Below, piece after piece: positions 7,294 through 17,330 of a DNA stretch of 64,000 nt; position 1 is the first letter of the stretch; each line of letters opens with the position of its first letter. The translations under genes were made by a program, and so were the position numbers. Where the stretch lies: contig NZ_VTPU01000008.1 of NCBI RefSeq assembly GCF_008274785.1, positions 62,001 through 126,000 of the forward strand, given 5' to 3'. The notes below the pieces were generated by a model, which saw nothing but the letters and a program-made list of their open reading frames with translations, made no database searches and had not been told where the DNA came from. The DNA is from Halomonas eurihalina (GTDB lineage Bacteria; Pseudomonadota; Gammaproteobacteria; Pseudomonadales; Halomonadaceae).

Positions 7294-10163
7294 GTCTCCT
7301 CCAGGGCGTCGCGCACCTCGTCGGCAGTGGCCCGGGTCAGCGCGCGTCGCGCCTGATCGCGGGCATCCGCCAGATCGAACTCGCGTAGCCGTGCCTTGAC
7401 CATCGGTACCTGGCGAGCGCTCACCGAGAGCTCGTCGACGCCGAGTCCCACCAGCACCGGCACCGCCGCGGCATCCGAGGCCAGCTCACCGCAGACCCCA
7501 ACCCACTTGCCCTGGGCATGGGCCGCCTCGACGGTCATCTCGATCAGCTTGAGCACCGAGGGATGCAGGCCGTCGGCCTGGGCGGAAAGCTCGGGATGCC
7601 CGCGATCGATGGCCAGGGCGTACTGGGTGAGGTCATTGGTGCCCACCGAGAAGAAATCCGCCTCCACGGCCAGGCTCGACGCCAGCAGGGCGCTGGAGGG
7701 CACCTCGATCATCACGCCCAGTTGAACGTCGGTGGTTCGCTCGTGCTCCGGCACCTCGGCGAGCAGTCGGTCGAGCATCGCCCGGGCGGTGCGCAGCTCG
7801 GCGACATCCTTGACCATGGGCAGCATGATGCGCAGCGGCCTGCCGACCGCCGCCCTCAGCAGCGCCTCGAGCTGCGTTGCCAGCACCCCGGGACGCGTCA
7901 GCGCCAGGCGAATGCCGCGCAACCCGAGGAAGGGGTTGTCTTCCTGGGGAACCGGCCAGTACGGCAAAGGCTTGTCGCCCCCCACGTCCAGGGTTCGCGC
8001 CACCAGGGGACGGCCGTCCAGGGCATCGAGCGCCTCGCGATACTCCGCCATCTGGGTATCGAGATCCGGTGCCTCGGCATGGGCCATGAACAAGAACTCG
8101 GTGCGCAGCAGGCCGACCCCTTCGGCGCCCCGCGAGACCGCGTCGGCAGCGTGCGCGGTATTGCCCAGGTTGGCCGCCACCTCGACACGATGCCCGTCCC
8201 GCGTGCGGGCCGGTTCGAAGCGGGCCTCCCAGGCCTCGCGCTCGCGACGCTCGCGGTCCGCCAACTGACGCTCGGCGCGCTGGCGACGCGCCTCCCCCGG
8301 GGCCGGCACAACCCGGCCCCGCTCGCCATCGAGAATCAGGGAGGTCCCGTTCTCCAGCGACAGGATGCGCTCGCCAGCACCCACCACGGCGGGAATCCCC
8401 AGCGCCCGGGCGAGAATCGCGCTGTGTGCCGTGGCGCCGCCCCTGGCGGTCAACAGGCCACGTACGCGCTCGGTATCGAGGCGGGCCACATCAGAGGGAC
8501 CGATATCGTCCATCACCAGGATGTAGGGATGCGTCGGCGGCTCGGGCAAGGCCACGTCACAAAGCCGCCCCAGCACCCGTCGTCCCACGTCGCGCAGGTC
8601 GGCGGCGCGCTCGGCGAGCAGCCGGTCGGCAAGCATCTCCTGGGCACGGGCAGCGGTATCGATGGCCTCCCACCAGGCAGCCTCGGCGGAACGCCCTTCC
8701 TGAATGCCTTCGCGGGCGGCCTGCAACAACTCCGGGTCGTCGAGCATCTCCTCGTGCATGGAGAGAATCTCGGCGACCTCCCCGCCCCGCGCGCTGCGTG
8801 CCAGCGCCGCCAGTTGCTCGCCGCCTTCGCGAACCGCCACTTCGAGACGCTGCGTCTCGGCGGCGGGGTCATCGGCAAGCTCGGGATAATCGAAGCGCGG
8901 CATGCGCATCACGAACACTGGCGCAATGGCCAGGCCCGGCGAGGCGGCCACCGCCTGATAAGCGGTGTCTGCCGGCAAGGGCTGCGGCGCGTCTTCCTCG
9001 TCGGTCGTCACCGCCGCCTGCACGGACTCGCGGCTGTCGTCGAAGGGTTCCACCGCCTCGCCGAGCCCATCGGCGACGGCCTTGTCGATGGTCGCCAGCG
9101 CCTGTTCGGCATCCTCGCCCTCGGCGGAAAACACCAGCCACTGGCCACGCCGCGCGCCGAGCCCGATCACCTTGGTCAAACTGGTCGCCGACACCGGCTC
9201 GGCGCCGCCTTCCGCCAGACGCACCCGGATCGGCACGGCCTGTTCCCGGGCCACCTGGACGAGTTGCTTGGCCGGGCGCGCATGCAAGCCATGGGCGTTG
9301 AGCACCCGCACGCGTTGCGTGTGCGCCGCCGCCCCCTCTCCCGACAGGCGTGCCAGCACCGTTTCGGCATCGCCGCGTCGCAAGGTTTCGAGTTCACCGC
9401 CTTCCAGCAGGCTGGCGATTCGCTCCAGCAGCCCCAGGTGTGCGTCCTCCCGCGCCGCCAGGCAGAACACGCCATTCACGCCCTCGCCCTGTACCTCGAG
9501 GGCCGTGGCAGGCGTGGCCAGCGAGAGCGCCGGAACCGAGACATCGCGCCGGGCCATGGCCAGCCAGGTGCCCTGACCCAGCCGCCGGGGCATCGCCCCC
9601 GCGATCTCGGCGATGAAGCCATCCTCGACACAGCCAGCCTGTCTCAGCCGGGCCGCGCCGGCCAGCGCCAGCTCGCGAATGTCGCGCGCTGGCACTCCCA
9701 GACACAAGGTATCGGCGTCGAGCCGCGCCTCGACGGGAACGCGGGACAACAGCGCCACGACTTCCCCGGCATCATCGGCATTGGCCAGACGTTCGGCGAC
9801 GTCGTCGCGGTCCAGCACGTGCGTCAACTGGCGCAGGATATCCAGGTGTTCGTCGTTCTGGGCGGCAATGGTCACCAGCACATGCACCCGCTGGCCATCG
9901 TGCCACTCGATGCCCCGGGGAAACTGCAGCACCCGCACGCCGGTGCGCAGCACATGGGTGCGACTCTCCGGCGTGCCATGGGGAATCGCGATGCCATTGC
10001 CCAGGTAAGTGGAGGACTGCGTCTCCCGGGACAGCAGCCCTTCCCGGTACGCAGGCTCGGTCAGTTCCGCGCCGACGAGGGATTCGGCGGCTAGGTCCAG
10101 AGCCGAACGCCAATTCTCGGCCCGGCAATCGAGCAGAATGTCACTCTCGCGTAGCGTCAGCAT
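7290..10163 (-). CDS. fruB: Multiphosphoryl transfer protein FruB (EIIA-HPr-enzyme I fusion)
   Basis: Carries the whole cytoplasmic phosphate relay of the fructose PTS in one 957-residue chain. An N-terminal EIIA-Fru domain has the phospho-His62 in IAIPHGTPE. A second EIIA-like segment (about 150-275) follows. The HPr domain has His294 in NAHGLHARPAKQL. The enzyme I domain (from about 400) has His580 in RGGATAHSAIL and a PEP-binding C-terminal barrel. This layout is that of Pseudomonas FruB. In the second EIIA-like segment the position matching His62 appears to be Met203, so it is probably non-catalytic. First gene of the operon; two Cra-like sites lie upstream of the start. Confidence 0.95.
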   Translation of the reverse strand: MLTLRESDILLDCRAENWRSALDLAAESLVGAELTEPAYREGLLSRETQSSTYLGNGIAIPHGTPESRTHVLRTGVRVLQFPRGIEWHDGQRVHVLVTIAAQNDEHLDILRQLTHVLDRDDVAERLANADDAGEVVALLSRVPVEARLDADTLCLGVPARDIRELALAGAARLRQAGCVEDGFIAEIAGAMPRRLGQGTWLAMARRDVSVPALSLATPATALEVQGEGVNGVFCLAAREDAHLGLLERIASLLEGGELETLRRGDAETVLARLSGEGAAAHTQRVRVLNAHGLHARPAKQLVQVAREQAVPIRVRLAEGGAEPVSATSLTKVIGLGARRGQWLVFSAEGEDAEQALATIDKAVADGLGEAVEPFDDSRESVQAAVTTDEEDAPQPLPADTAYQAVAASPGLAIAPVFVMRMPRFDYPELADDPAAETQRLEVAVREGGEQLAALARSARGGEVAEILSMHEEMLDDPELLQAAREGIQEGRSAEAAWWEAIDTAARAQEMLADRLLAERAADLRDVGRRVLGRLCDVALPEPPTHPYILVMDDIGPSDVARLDTERVRGLLTARGGATAHSAILARALGIPAVVGAGERILSLENGTSLILDGERGRVVPAPGEARRQRAERQLADRERREREAWEARFEPARTRDGHRVEVAANLGNTAHAADAVSRGAEGVGLLRTEFLFMAHAEAPDLDTQMAEYREALDALDGRPLVARTLDVGGDKPLPYWPVPQEDNPFLGLRGIRLALTRPGVLATQLEALLRAAVGRPLRIMLPMVKDVAELRTARAMLDRLLAEVPEHERTTDVQLGVMIEVPSSALLASSLAVEADFFSVGTNDLTQYALAIDRGHPELSAQADGLHPSVLKLIEMTVEAAHAQGKWVGVCGELASDAAAVPVLVGLGVDELSVSARQVPMVKARLREFDLADARDQARRALTRATADEVRDALEET

Positions 10164-10209
10164 GGGGTTCTCCTGTACGGCGGTGACGCGAGCGGGGTCG
10201 CCCTGATGC

Positions 10210-10221
10210 TGAATCGTGTCA
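10210..10221. promoter_or_regulatory. Cra (FruR) operator-like site 1
   Basis: TGAATCGTGTCA, close to the Cra-type palindrome TGAATCGATTCA, lying 47 bp upstream of the fruB start in the fruB-cra divergent gap. Confidence 0.55.
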
Positions 10222-10239
10222 CCTTAATGATTTCAATGC

Positions 10240-10251
10240 TGGATCGATTCA
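10240..10251. promoter_or_regulatory. Cra (FruR) operator-like site 2
   Basis: TGGATCGATTCA, one base from a perfect Cra-type palindrome and exactly 30 bp (about three helical turns) from site 1. It directly precedes a TACTAT -10-like box (10252-10257) that could serve cra, so it may mediate autorepression as well as fruB control. Confidence 0.6.
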
Positions 10252-10342
10252 TACTATATGGCAAGCTTGAACATCTACGACTTTGGCAGGAAGCAGGCAC
10301 GACATCACCGCCGTCACCGATCGCCACGCACCGGAAGGTCCC

Positions 10343-11356
10343 ATGACGCTCGCAGAAATCGCACGCTTGGCCGGGGTCTCCCGCACCACCGCCAGCTACG
10401 TCATCAACGGCAAGGCCCGGGAACGCCGTATCAGCCAGGATACCGTCGACCGGGTCATGGCCGTGGTGAGCCGTTACCACTACCGGGTCGATGCCCAGGC
10501 CGCCGCCCTGCGCCGCGGCTCCAGCCAGTTGCTCGGACTGATCGTTCCCGACCTGGAAAACGCCAGCTACGCGCGCCTGGCCAAGTTGCTCGAGCAACAA
10601 GCCCGCCAACGCGGCTATCACCTGCTGATCGCCGGTTCGGATGACGAAATGGCGCGCGAGCGCGAACTGGCCCTGGCCCTGAGGGCCCAGGGGTGCGATG
10701 CGCTGATCACCGCCAGTTGCCTGCCGATGGAGGCCCCCTTCTACCGGGACCTGATGGAGAGCGGCTTACCGGTGGTGGCGATGGACCGGGGCCTGGATCC
10801 GACGCATTTCGCCAGCGTGGTGAGCAATGACCGACAAGCCGCCGAGCAACTTACCCGCGTGGCGCTCGATGCCCCGGTCCAGCGCGTCGCCTGGTTCGAC
10901 GCCGTGCCGGCACTGTCGATCAGCCGCGAGCGTCGCGCCGGCTTTCAGGACGCCCTGGCCCGGCACGACATGGAAGCCAGCCTGCATAGCGCGGAGCGCT
11001 ATGATCGCGCCGCCGGCGCTGAGTTGATGCGGACGCTGCTCGACCAGCACGGCCTGCCCGACGTTCTGATCACCGCCTCCTATGCCCTGCTCGACGGGGT
11101 CTTCGATGTCCTGCTGGAAGACGGCGGCCTGCCCGGCGACCTGCGCCTGGCCACCTTCGGCGACAACCGGCTGCTCGACTTCCTGCCTCTGGCGGTGGAC
11201 TCGGCGGTCCAGGACCACGCTCGCATCGCGGCCACCACCCTGGCCTGCGCCGAGGCGGCGGCCAATGGCGACTATCGCCCCGGGCACCAGGTCATCGGCC
11301 GGACACTGCATCGCCGCTCGGCGCCCCCCGAGCCGCGGCAGGGAGCGCGCGCCTGA
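10343..11356 (+). CDS. cra: LacI-family fructose repressor Cra/FruR
   Basis: DNA-binding repressor or activator of fructose and central carbon genes, with fructose 1-phosphate as the known inducer in pseudomonads. The N-terminal LacI helix-turn-helix is clear: MTLAEIARLAGVSRTTASYV, followed by the hinge-helix region ending in AAALRRGSS. A periplasmic-binding-protein-like effector domain fills the rest (337 residues in all). I use the ATG at 10343 because GGAAGG lies just upstream and the HTH starts there; the longer frame to 10283 only adds unrelated residues. It is divergent from fruBKA with two operator-like sites between them, the usual arrangement for a local regulator. Confidence 0.9.
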   Translation: MTLAEIARLAGVSRTTASYVINGKARERRISQDTVDRVMAVVSRYHYRVDAQAAALRRGSSQLLGLIVPDLENASYARLAKLLEQQARQRGYHLLIAGSDDEMARERELALALRAQGCDALITASCLPMEAPFYRDLMESGLPVVAMDRGLDPTHFASVVSNDRQAAEQLTRVALDAPVQRVAWFDAVPALSISRERRAGFQDALARHDMEASLHSAERYDRAAGAELMRTLLDQHGLPDVLITASYALLDGVFDVLLEDGGLPGDLRLATFGDNRLLDFLPLAVDSAVQDHARIAATTLACAEAAANGDYRPGHQVIGRTLHRRSAPPEPRQGARA

Positions 11357-11374
11357 CACAGCCGCTCCGACGCG

Positions 11375-13552
11375 TTACCGGAGCGACGCGTCCAGCTCAT
11401 CGAGCGCCTGCAGGGTGCCTTCGAGCGCGTACTCCAGCCGCTGCACATCGGCCGACGCTCCGTCGAGTGCACCATCCTCGCCGGCCTGCTCCAGGTGCAG
11501 GGCCGCATCGGCAACCTTCACCGCCCCCAGGCTGGCGGACTCTCCCTTGAGCTGATGGGCCTGATGGCGGACCTCCCCGGCATCGCCGCGCGCCACGGCG
11601 TCGTTCAGCGACGCCAGATGCTCACGGGCCTGCCCGCGATAGCGCTCTACCAGCGCCGCCAGCTCGTCGCTACTGAGACTCGCCTGCAGGGCTTCGATGA
11701 CCTCGCTATCCAGCAGCGTCTCCGGCCCCACCGCCGCCGTCCGTGTCACCGCTTCGTCTGTGCCCCGCTGCAGATGACGTCGCAATATCGCCTGCAGGAC
11801 GTCCTGGAATAGCGGTTTGACCAGATAGCCATTCATGCCCGCGGCCAGGCAACGGGCATGATCGCCACCTGGACCGCCAGCGGTCATGGCCACGATCGGC
11901 ACTTCAGCCATCCAGCCGCCGCGCTCGCGGAGCCGACGCGTCACCTCCAGGCCATCCATGTCGGGCATCTGGACATCCATGAAGATCAGATCGAAACATT
12001 CCGCCTCGGCGCATTCCAGCGCTTCATGGCCGGAACCAGCCAAGCTGACCCGGCACCCCAGCTTGTTCAGCATGGCGCTGGCGACCTGCTGGTTGACGGC
12101 ATTGTCCTCCACCACCAACAGCCTGGCACCGCTCAGGGCATTGTCGTCCTCGCGATGCGAGTCGACCTCCGGGGTGACCGTTTCCTCAGCACCTGGCACC
12201 AGGGGCAGCCGAACCCAGCAACGACTGCCGACGCGCAGTTGGCTCTCCATGCCGATGCGGCCTCCCAGAGCTTCCACCAAGCGCTTGCAGATGGCCAGCC
12301 CCAGCCCCGTGCCGCCGAAGCGACGGGCGGTGGAAGGGTCGCCCTGCCGAAAAGGCTCGAACAACTGCGCCTGACACTGCTCGTCGATGCCGCAACCGGT
12401 GTCGATGACATCCATCCCCAGTTCGCCATCATCGGTGACGAATGCCGACACGCGCACCTCGCCTCGCTCGGTGAACTTGATGGCGTTCGACAGCAGGTTC
12501 AACAAAACCTGACGCAAACGCCCCGGATCGCTGACGATATGGGCCGGCAGGGCCGGATCGATCCATGCCACCAGACGAATACCCTTGGCTTCGGCATGGG
12601 GGGCGAAGAGTGACAACGCGCCATTCACCAGCTCGGTGAGCGACAACGACCGGGTTTCCAGGTCGAGCCTTCCGGCCTCGATCTTGGAGAAATCCAGAAT
12701 GTCGTTGATCAGCTCCAGCAGGCGTTGCGCACTGTCATGGATGGTGTCAGCGTAATGCCGGGCGCCCTCCGGCAGGTGGTGCTCCGACAGCAATTCGCTC
12801 ATGCCGATCACGCCGTTGAGCGGTGTGCGAATCTCGTGGCTGACGGTCGCGAGAAACTCCGACTTGGCCTGACTGGCCGACTCGGCCCGGTGCGCCGTAA
12901 CCTCCAGCTCGTCGCTGAGCGCTTCCAGGGCGCGGCGGGCGGCGGCATTGTCACGGGATTCGCGAATCAGGAAGGTCACCACCATCATCGCCGCCACGCT
13001 CATTGCCAGAATCAACACCAGCAACAGCCCGTACAGCCACTTCAGGCGGTCGCGCTCACGGGTCGAGGCCTCGGCCAGATGACCATTGATGGTCACGACC
13101 AAGCGTTCGGTGGACTCGCTCAGGGCAACCAGCTCGCGGCTCATCCTGTCCAGAGTCTCACCATCCAGGGTGTCAGCCTCGCTCAGGATGGCATCGAGTG
13201 CCTCGAGACGTCGCTCTATCTTGCCCGATAGTCGCTCGGCGAGCGGGATCGATGCGATGAGACCGGCGATATCGCCGCCCTTCAGCAGGGTGAGTCGGCT
13301 ATAAAGCAGTTCAAAACGCAGTCGGGCATCCTCAAGAGCGGCCTCATCGGGCTCATGCAAGGCCAGGTAGTTGCGTAGCTGCACGACATCGCGGTCCAGC
13401 TTGTAGGCATGCCAGGTGGTATCCTCGCCCACTCGCCAGATCAGGCTATCCTGTCGCCAGGCCACCAGCCCGACCACCAGCAAGGCAGCGGCGAACAGCA
13501 CCAGAGCGGAAATGGCGCCAAGCTTGAGGCGCAGGGGGTATTGCTGAAGCAC
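11375..13552 (-). CDS. Hybrid sensor histidine kinase (HisKA-HATPase-REC-Hpt)
   Basis: Membrane sensor kinase of 725 residues with a full internal phosphorelay. TM1 is at about 11-32, a helical periplasmic sensor segment at about 33-170, and TM2 at about 173-196. Then come HisKA with His239 in [11 protein letters not shown], an HATPase with DTGCGID and GGTGLGL, a receiver with Asp526 in [11 protein letters not shown], and a C-terminal Hpt with His666 in [12 protein letters not shown]. No separate response regulator lies adjacent. It starts 40 bp after a periplasmic sulfite-oxidase-like protein gene on the same strand, so the two are probably co-expressed and that protein may present the signal. 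BarA/TorS-like in layout; the stimulus is unknown. It is convergent with cra, 18 bp apart. Confidence 0.85.
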   Translation of the reverse strand: MLQQYPLRLKLGAISALVLFAAALLVVGLVAWRQDSLIWRVGEDTTWHAYKLDRDVVQLRNYLALHEPDEAALEDARLRFELLYSRLTLLKGGDIAGLIASIPLAERLSGKIERRLEALDAILSEADTLDGETLDRMSRELVALSESTERLVVTINGHLAEASTRERDRLKWLYGLLLVLILAMSVAAMMVVTFLIRESRDNAAARRALEALSDELEVTAHRAESASQAKSEFLATVSHEIRTPLNGVIGMSELLSEHHLPEGARHYADTIHDSAQRLLELINDILDFSKIEAGRLDLETRSLSLTELVNGALSLFAPHAEAKGIRLVAWIDPALPAHIVSDPGRLRQVLLNLLSNAIKFTERGEVRVSAFVTDDGELGMDVIDTGCGIDEQCQAQLFEPFRQGDPSTARRFGGTGLGLAICKRLVEALGGRIGMESQLRVGSRCWVRLPLVPGAEETVTPEVDSHREDDNALSGARLLVVEDNAVNQQVASAMLNKLGCRVSLAGSGHEALECAEAECFDLIFMDVQMPDMDGLEVTRRLRERGGWMAEVPIVAMTAGGPGGDHARCLAAGMNGYLVKPLFQDVLQAILRRHLQRGTDEAVTRTAAVGPETLLDSEVIEALQASLSSDELAALVERYRGQAREHLASLNDAVARGDAGEVRHQAHQLKGESASLGAVKVADAALHLEQAGEDGALDGASADVQRLEYALEGTLQALDELDASLR

Positions 13553-13592
13553 CGGCTCCTCCTGGCAGGCTCAGAGCGTGTTTACCAATTAC

Positions 13593-14102
13593 TTAATAAA
13601 CAAAGATGCGATTCACCTGCCACACCGAGCGAAAGCGAATGGCCTCGGTCCTGAGTTCGGGATGCTGGTCGAAGGGATACACCACGAACAAGGGGCCGAA
13701 GTCCCGAATCGGCATCGGCTGGCCATTGCGCCGCATGGCCAGGATGACGTCATAACGCTCGAAGTCACTGATCGGGATGCTGGCCTCGAAACCATTCAGG
13801 GCCACGACCCTCACTTCACTGCCGTTGGCGCCCACGGCGTCCAGCAGGGCCGAGAAGAGCGGCCCCTCGAAACGCCCCGGGCCGGGGTGCCAGGGCGTCG
13901 TCGTGACGATGGAGCGCGATGCCAGACGGTCGAGCATGGCGCGATCGAAACGTGCCTCGTCACCGACATTGGGACGCGAAATATTGCCGCGAACGGTCAG
14001 GAGCACTTCGCCGCTGGGTGACGGCAGGGGCGCTGCCTCGACGGCGGCGCCCATGGCCGCCACCAGACCGACGATCACCGCGAGCACGGGCCTGAGGGAC
14101 AT
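13593..14102 (-). CDS. Periplasmic sulfite-oxidase-like (Oxidored_molyb fold) protein
   Basis: Secreted protein of about 169 residues. An N-terminal signal peptide (MSLRPVLAVIVGLVAAMGAA, cleavage near AEAAP) precedes a domain resembling the molybdopterin-binding fold of sulfite oxidase: TTTPWHPGPGRFEGP, the segment LNGFEASIPISDFERYDVIL and the end motif FRSVWQVNRIFVY. The conserved cofactor-ligating cysteine is not seen, so catalysis is unlikely. I start at 14102; the frame to 14201 has no signal sequence. It is upstream of and probably cotranscribed with the hybrid kinase gene. I infer that it acts as an accessory or ligand-binding partner for the kinase. Confidence 0.68.
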   Translation of the reverse strand: MSLRPVLAVIVGLVAAMGAAVEAAPLPSPSGEVLLTVRGNISRPNVGDEARFDRAMLDRLASRSIVTTTPWHPGPGRFEGPLFSALLDAVGANGSEVRVVALNGFEASIPISDFERYDVILAMRRNGQPMPIRDFGPLFVVYPFDQHPELRTEAIRFRSVWQVNRIFVY

Positions 14103-14222
14103 GGGGACATCTCGGTTACTGGTCGTGTCGACAAGACTACGTGATTCAGGCGCCACATGCAGTGACAGTCTCGTCACATCGCGCCCCGGACGAGACGACA
14201 CTTTCCGGGGCGCGAAGGCCGA

Positions 14223-14651
14223 TCAGCGCACGATCATCACCGATACCTTGCTGTGGTGCACCACATGCTCGGCGTTGGGACCGAGGACATAATCGACGAA
14301 CTTGCGCTTGGTGTGCGAGGCCATGACGATCAGATCGGCTTCGACCTTCTTGGAAGCCTTGATGATTGCCTCCCAGGGCGATCCCTCGACGATCACGCTC
14401 TGGACCTGAATATCTTCCGGCACCTTGTCACGAATGAACTCGTGCTGCGCTTCACTGACCGCCTCACGGGCCTTCTCGGCGAACCCCGAGGGGAAATAGC
14501 TTCCCACCAGGGGCATCTGGTAATCCGGCAATACCGTCACGACATGCAACGAGGCACCGAAGCTGCGGCACAACGTCAAGGCCGTGGGCAACGCCTTGGA
14601 CCAGGAGGCCTCTGCGTTAAGGTCCACCGGCAACAGGATCTTGCTGTACAT
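14223..14651 (-). CDS. Universal stress protein UspA family
   Basis: Small cytoplasmic protein of 142 residues with the Usp alpha/beta fold: MYSKILLPVDLN at the N terminus and VEADLIVMASHTKRKF near the C terminus. The classical ATP-loop G-x2-G-x9-G-S/T is not intact; the matching part reads YVLGPNAEHVV. It is the last gene of a TRAP operon, 11 bp after the permease gene. The same pairing exists in Halomonas elongata, where TeaD (a Usp) follows the ectoine TRAP transporter TeaABC and modulates its activity. A similar regulatory role here is inferred from position. Confidence 0.85.
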   Translation of the reverse strand: MYSKILLPVDLNAEASWSKALPTALTLCRSFGASLHVVTVLPDYQMPLVGSYFPSGFAEKAREAVSEAQHEFIRDKVPEDIQVQSVIVEGSPWEAIIKASKKVEADLIVMASHTKRKFVDYVLGPNAEHVVHHSKVSVMIVR

Positions 14652-14662
14652 GGCTCACCTCC

Positions 14663-17257
14663 TCAGGCTGATACCGGCTTGCTGCCGCGATCCCGGCGCC
14701 GACGCTGCAGCAACACTACCAGCGCGAATACCAGGAAGGCGGGAATCCACATCCACTCCTTGACCCAGCGATCCACTGGCGCCAACACCTCGATGATTTC
14801 CTGATCGAAATCAAAGCCAAGTTCCTGCGCCTGGCTGCCGAAGGTCACCATATCGACCACCGCTCGTTCGTCTTCGACAAGCAACTCCAGCCCCAGATTC
14901 TCCAGACGCTCCTCGCCACTGTCACCCTTCGGCACTGGCATGGTCATGTAGGTCGTCAACGGATCCCCCAGGTCATCCTCACCCAGAATTTGCAACCGCA
15001 GGGTGCTGTCCTCGTCGACATTACCCAACGCCTCGACGAACTGCGCCGGTGGTATCTCCCGATAGGGATCGTGGATCATGTCCATCCAGAACCCCGGACG
15101 GAACAACGTGAAGGCCACCAGCAGCAGCAGGATCGACTCGTACCAGCGATTGCGAGCAATCATGAAGCCCTGGGTCGCCGCCGCGAAGATCAGCATCGCC
15201 AGCGTCGCCACCACGAAGACCATCACACCCTGCAGCGGTGAGACATCGATCAGCAGCAGATCGGTGTTGAAGATGAACAGGAAAGGCAGCGCCGCCGTAC
15301 GCAGGCTGTAATAGAACGCCTGGAAGCCGGTGCGAATAGGGTCGCCTCCCGATACCGCCGCCGCGGCGAAAGAGGCCAGCCCCACCGGCGGCGTGACATC
15401 GGCCATGATGCCGAAATAGAAGACGAACAGATGCACCGCGATCAGCGGTACCAGCAGGCCGTTCTGTTCCCCGAGAGTGACGATCACCGGCGCCAGCAGC
15501 GCCGACACAACGATATAATTGGCCGTTGTGGGCAGCCCCATGCCGAGGATCAGGCTGAGCACCGCAGTGAACAGCAGGATCAGCATCAGGTTGCCCATCG
15601 ACAGGATCTCGACCACGTCGGCCAGCACCAGGCCCACCCCGGTCTGGGAGACGGCGCCGACGATGATCCCGGCGGTAGCCGTGGCGATACCGATGCCGAT
15701 CATGTTGCGAGCCCCCGTCACCAGGCCGCTCCACAGATCCTGAAAACCCTCGCGGATATCCGTCCCGACGTTGCTTCGATGCCGGAACAACGCCGTAATG
15801 GGGCGCTGGGTCAGCATGATGAAGATCATGAAGACAGTAGCCCAGAAGGCCGAAAGCCCAGGCGACAGGCGCTCCACCATCAAGCACCAGATCAGCACGA
15901 TCACCGGCAGGATGTAGTGCAGGCCGACCATCACCGTGGGCCGTGTCTGCGGCAGCGAGTAGATCGGTTCGTTGGGATCGTCGAGCTCGAGTTCGGGATA
16001 ACCGGTTCCTAGCTTGAGCAGTACGATATAGACCGCCGCCAGAACCAGGGACACCACCCAGGGCGCGGCGTCGCCGAGTATCGGCTTGAGCCAGCCCAGG
16101 CCGTAATAGACCGCGATGGCCGTGACCATCATCAGCAATAGGCCGCCGAGGAAGCCGATCACCTTGCGCACCAGCGGCTTGGCCGGATTGCTGCTCTCCA
16201 GGCCCTGCATGTTCGCCTTGAGGGCCTCGAGGTGCACGATGTAGATCAGCGCAATATAGGAAATCAGCGCCGGCAGGAAGGCGTGCTTGATGACCTCGAC
16301 GTAGGAGATGCCCACGAACTCGACCATCAGGAAGGCCGCCGCGCCCATCACGGGAGGCATGATCTGACCATTGACCGACGACGACACCTCGACGGCACCG
16401 GCCTTCTCCGAGGAGAAGCCGACCCGTTTCATCATCGGAATGGTGAAGGTACCGGTCGTCACGGTATTGGCGATCGACGAGCCGGAAATCAGTCCCGTCA
16501 TGCCGGAAGCCACCACGGCTGCCTTGGCCGGGCCGCCCTTGTAGTGGCCCAGCAGCGAGAAGGCCACCTTGATGAAGTAATTACCGGCACCCGCCTTGTC
16601 CAACAAGGCGCCGAACAGCACGAACAGGAACACGAAACTCGTCGACACACCGAGCGCTATGCCGAACACCCCCTGGCCGGTCAGCCATTGGTGATTGATC
16701 AAGCCATAGAGGCTCACGCCACGGTGCGACAGGATCCCCGGCATCCAGGGACCTGCCAGCGAATAGATGATGAAGATGCTGGCGATGATCGCCAACGGCG
16801 GCCCCAGGGCCCGTCGCGTGGCCTCGAGCAGCAGCAGCAGGCCGATCACCCCGACGATCACATCCTGCAGGATCGGTGCTCCAGGCCGCTGGGACAGTTG
16901 CTCGTAGAACACGAAGGTATAGGCGGCAGCCGCCATGGCCAGGATGGCCAGTCCCCAGTCCATCAAGGGGATACGATCCCGCGGCGAGCCTTTCAGCGCC
17001 GGGTAGGCCATGTACGCCAGGAGCAATGCGAAGGCCAGGTGGATGGAACGCGCCTCGGTGGCATTGAAGACCCCGAACCCCAACACAAACGGCAGAGGGG
17101 ACGCGATCCACAATTGAAAGAGCGACCATGCCCCGGCAATGCTCACCAGCAACTTGCCTGGCATCCCCGCCGGCTTGCGGGCGCCCGAGTCGCTCGAGGA
17201 AACCATATCCTCGAGATCGACCTCGGCGTCCGGCCCTCTCTTGTTATCCTCAGTCAT
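14663..17257 (-). CDS. TRAP transporter fused permease, TAXI type (4TM/12TM)
   Basis: Inner-membrane permease in which the small DctQ-like and large DctM-like subunits are joined in one 864-residue chain, as is usual for TAXI TRAP systems. Residues 35-180 hold the first block of helices. The DctM part follows with the conserved ASGMTGLISGSSIANTVTTG and SSSVNGQIMPPVMGAAAF motifs. The last part (about 740-864) contains a soluble insertion and a final membrane anchor before a basic tail. Transport is driven by the ion gradient, with substrate delivered by the TAXI receptor encoded upstream. The substrate cannot be told from sequence; TAXI systems carry glutamate, 2-oxoglutarate or other acids. 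Confidence 0.9.
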   Translation of the reverse strand: MTEDNKRGPDAEVDLEDMVSSSDSGARKPAGMPGKLLVSIAGAWSLFQLWIASPLPFVLGFGVFNATEARSIHLAFALLLAYMAYPALKGSPRDRIPLMDWGLAILAMAAAAYTFVFYEQLSQRPGAPILQDVIVGVIGLLLLLEATRRALGPPLAIIASIFIIYSLAGPWMPGILSHRGVSLYGLINHQWLTGQGVFGIALGVSTSFVFLFVLFGALLDKAGAGNYFIKVAFSLLGHYKGGPAKAAVVASGMTGLISGSSIANTVTTGTFTIPMMKRVGFSSEKAGAVEVSSSVNGQIMPPVMGAAAFLMVEFVGISYVEVIKHAFLPALISYIALIYIVHLEALKANMQGLESSNPAKPLVRKVIGFLGGLLLMMVTAIAVYYGLGWLKPILGDAAPWVVSLVLAAVYIVLLKLGTGYPELELDDPNEPIYSLPQTRPTVMVGLHYILPVIVLIWCLMVERLSPGLSAFWATVFMIFIMLTQRPITALFRHRSNVGTDIREGFQDLWSGLVTGARNMIGIGIATATAGIIVGAVSQTGVGLVLADVVEILSMGNLMLILLFTAVLSLILGMGLPTTANYIVVSALLAPVIVTLGEQNGLLVPLIAVHLFVFYFGIMADVTPPVGLASFAAAAVSGGDPIRTGFQAFYYSLRTAALPFLFIFNTDLLLIDVSPLQGVMVFVVATLAMLIFAAATQGFMIARNRWYESILLLLVAFTLFRPGFWMDMIHDPYREIPPAQFVEALGNVDEDSTLRLQILGEDDLGDPLTTYMTMPVPKGDSGEERLENLGLELLVEDERAVVDMVTFGSQAQELGFDFDQEIIEVLAPVDRWVKEWMWIPAFLVFALVVLLQRRRRDRGSKPVSA

Positions 17258-17330
17258 ATGCGTGTCCTACTCTGACTCGGTTTCTACTTCCCATGCGCCG
17301 CCGGCAACCGACCGGCACCGCCAACGTAAA

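Noticed and set aside
7518..10094. An 858-codon plus-strand frame opposite fruB
   Set aside because: Same reason: FruB motifs on the minus strand are complete and this frame has no recognisable domain.
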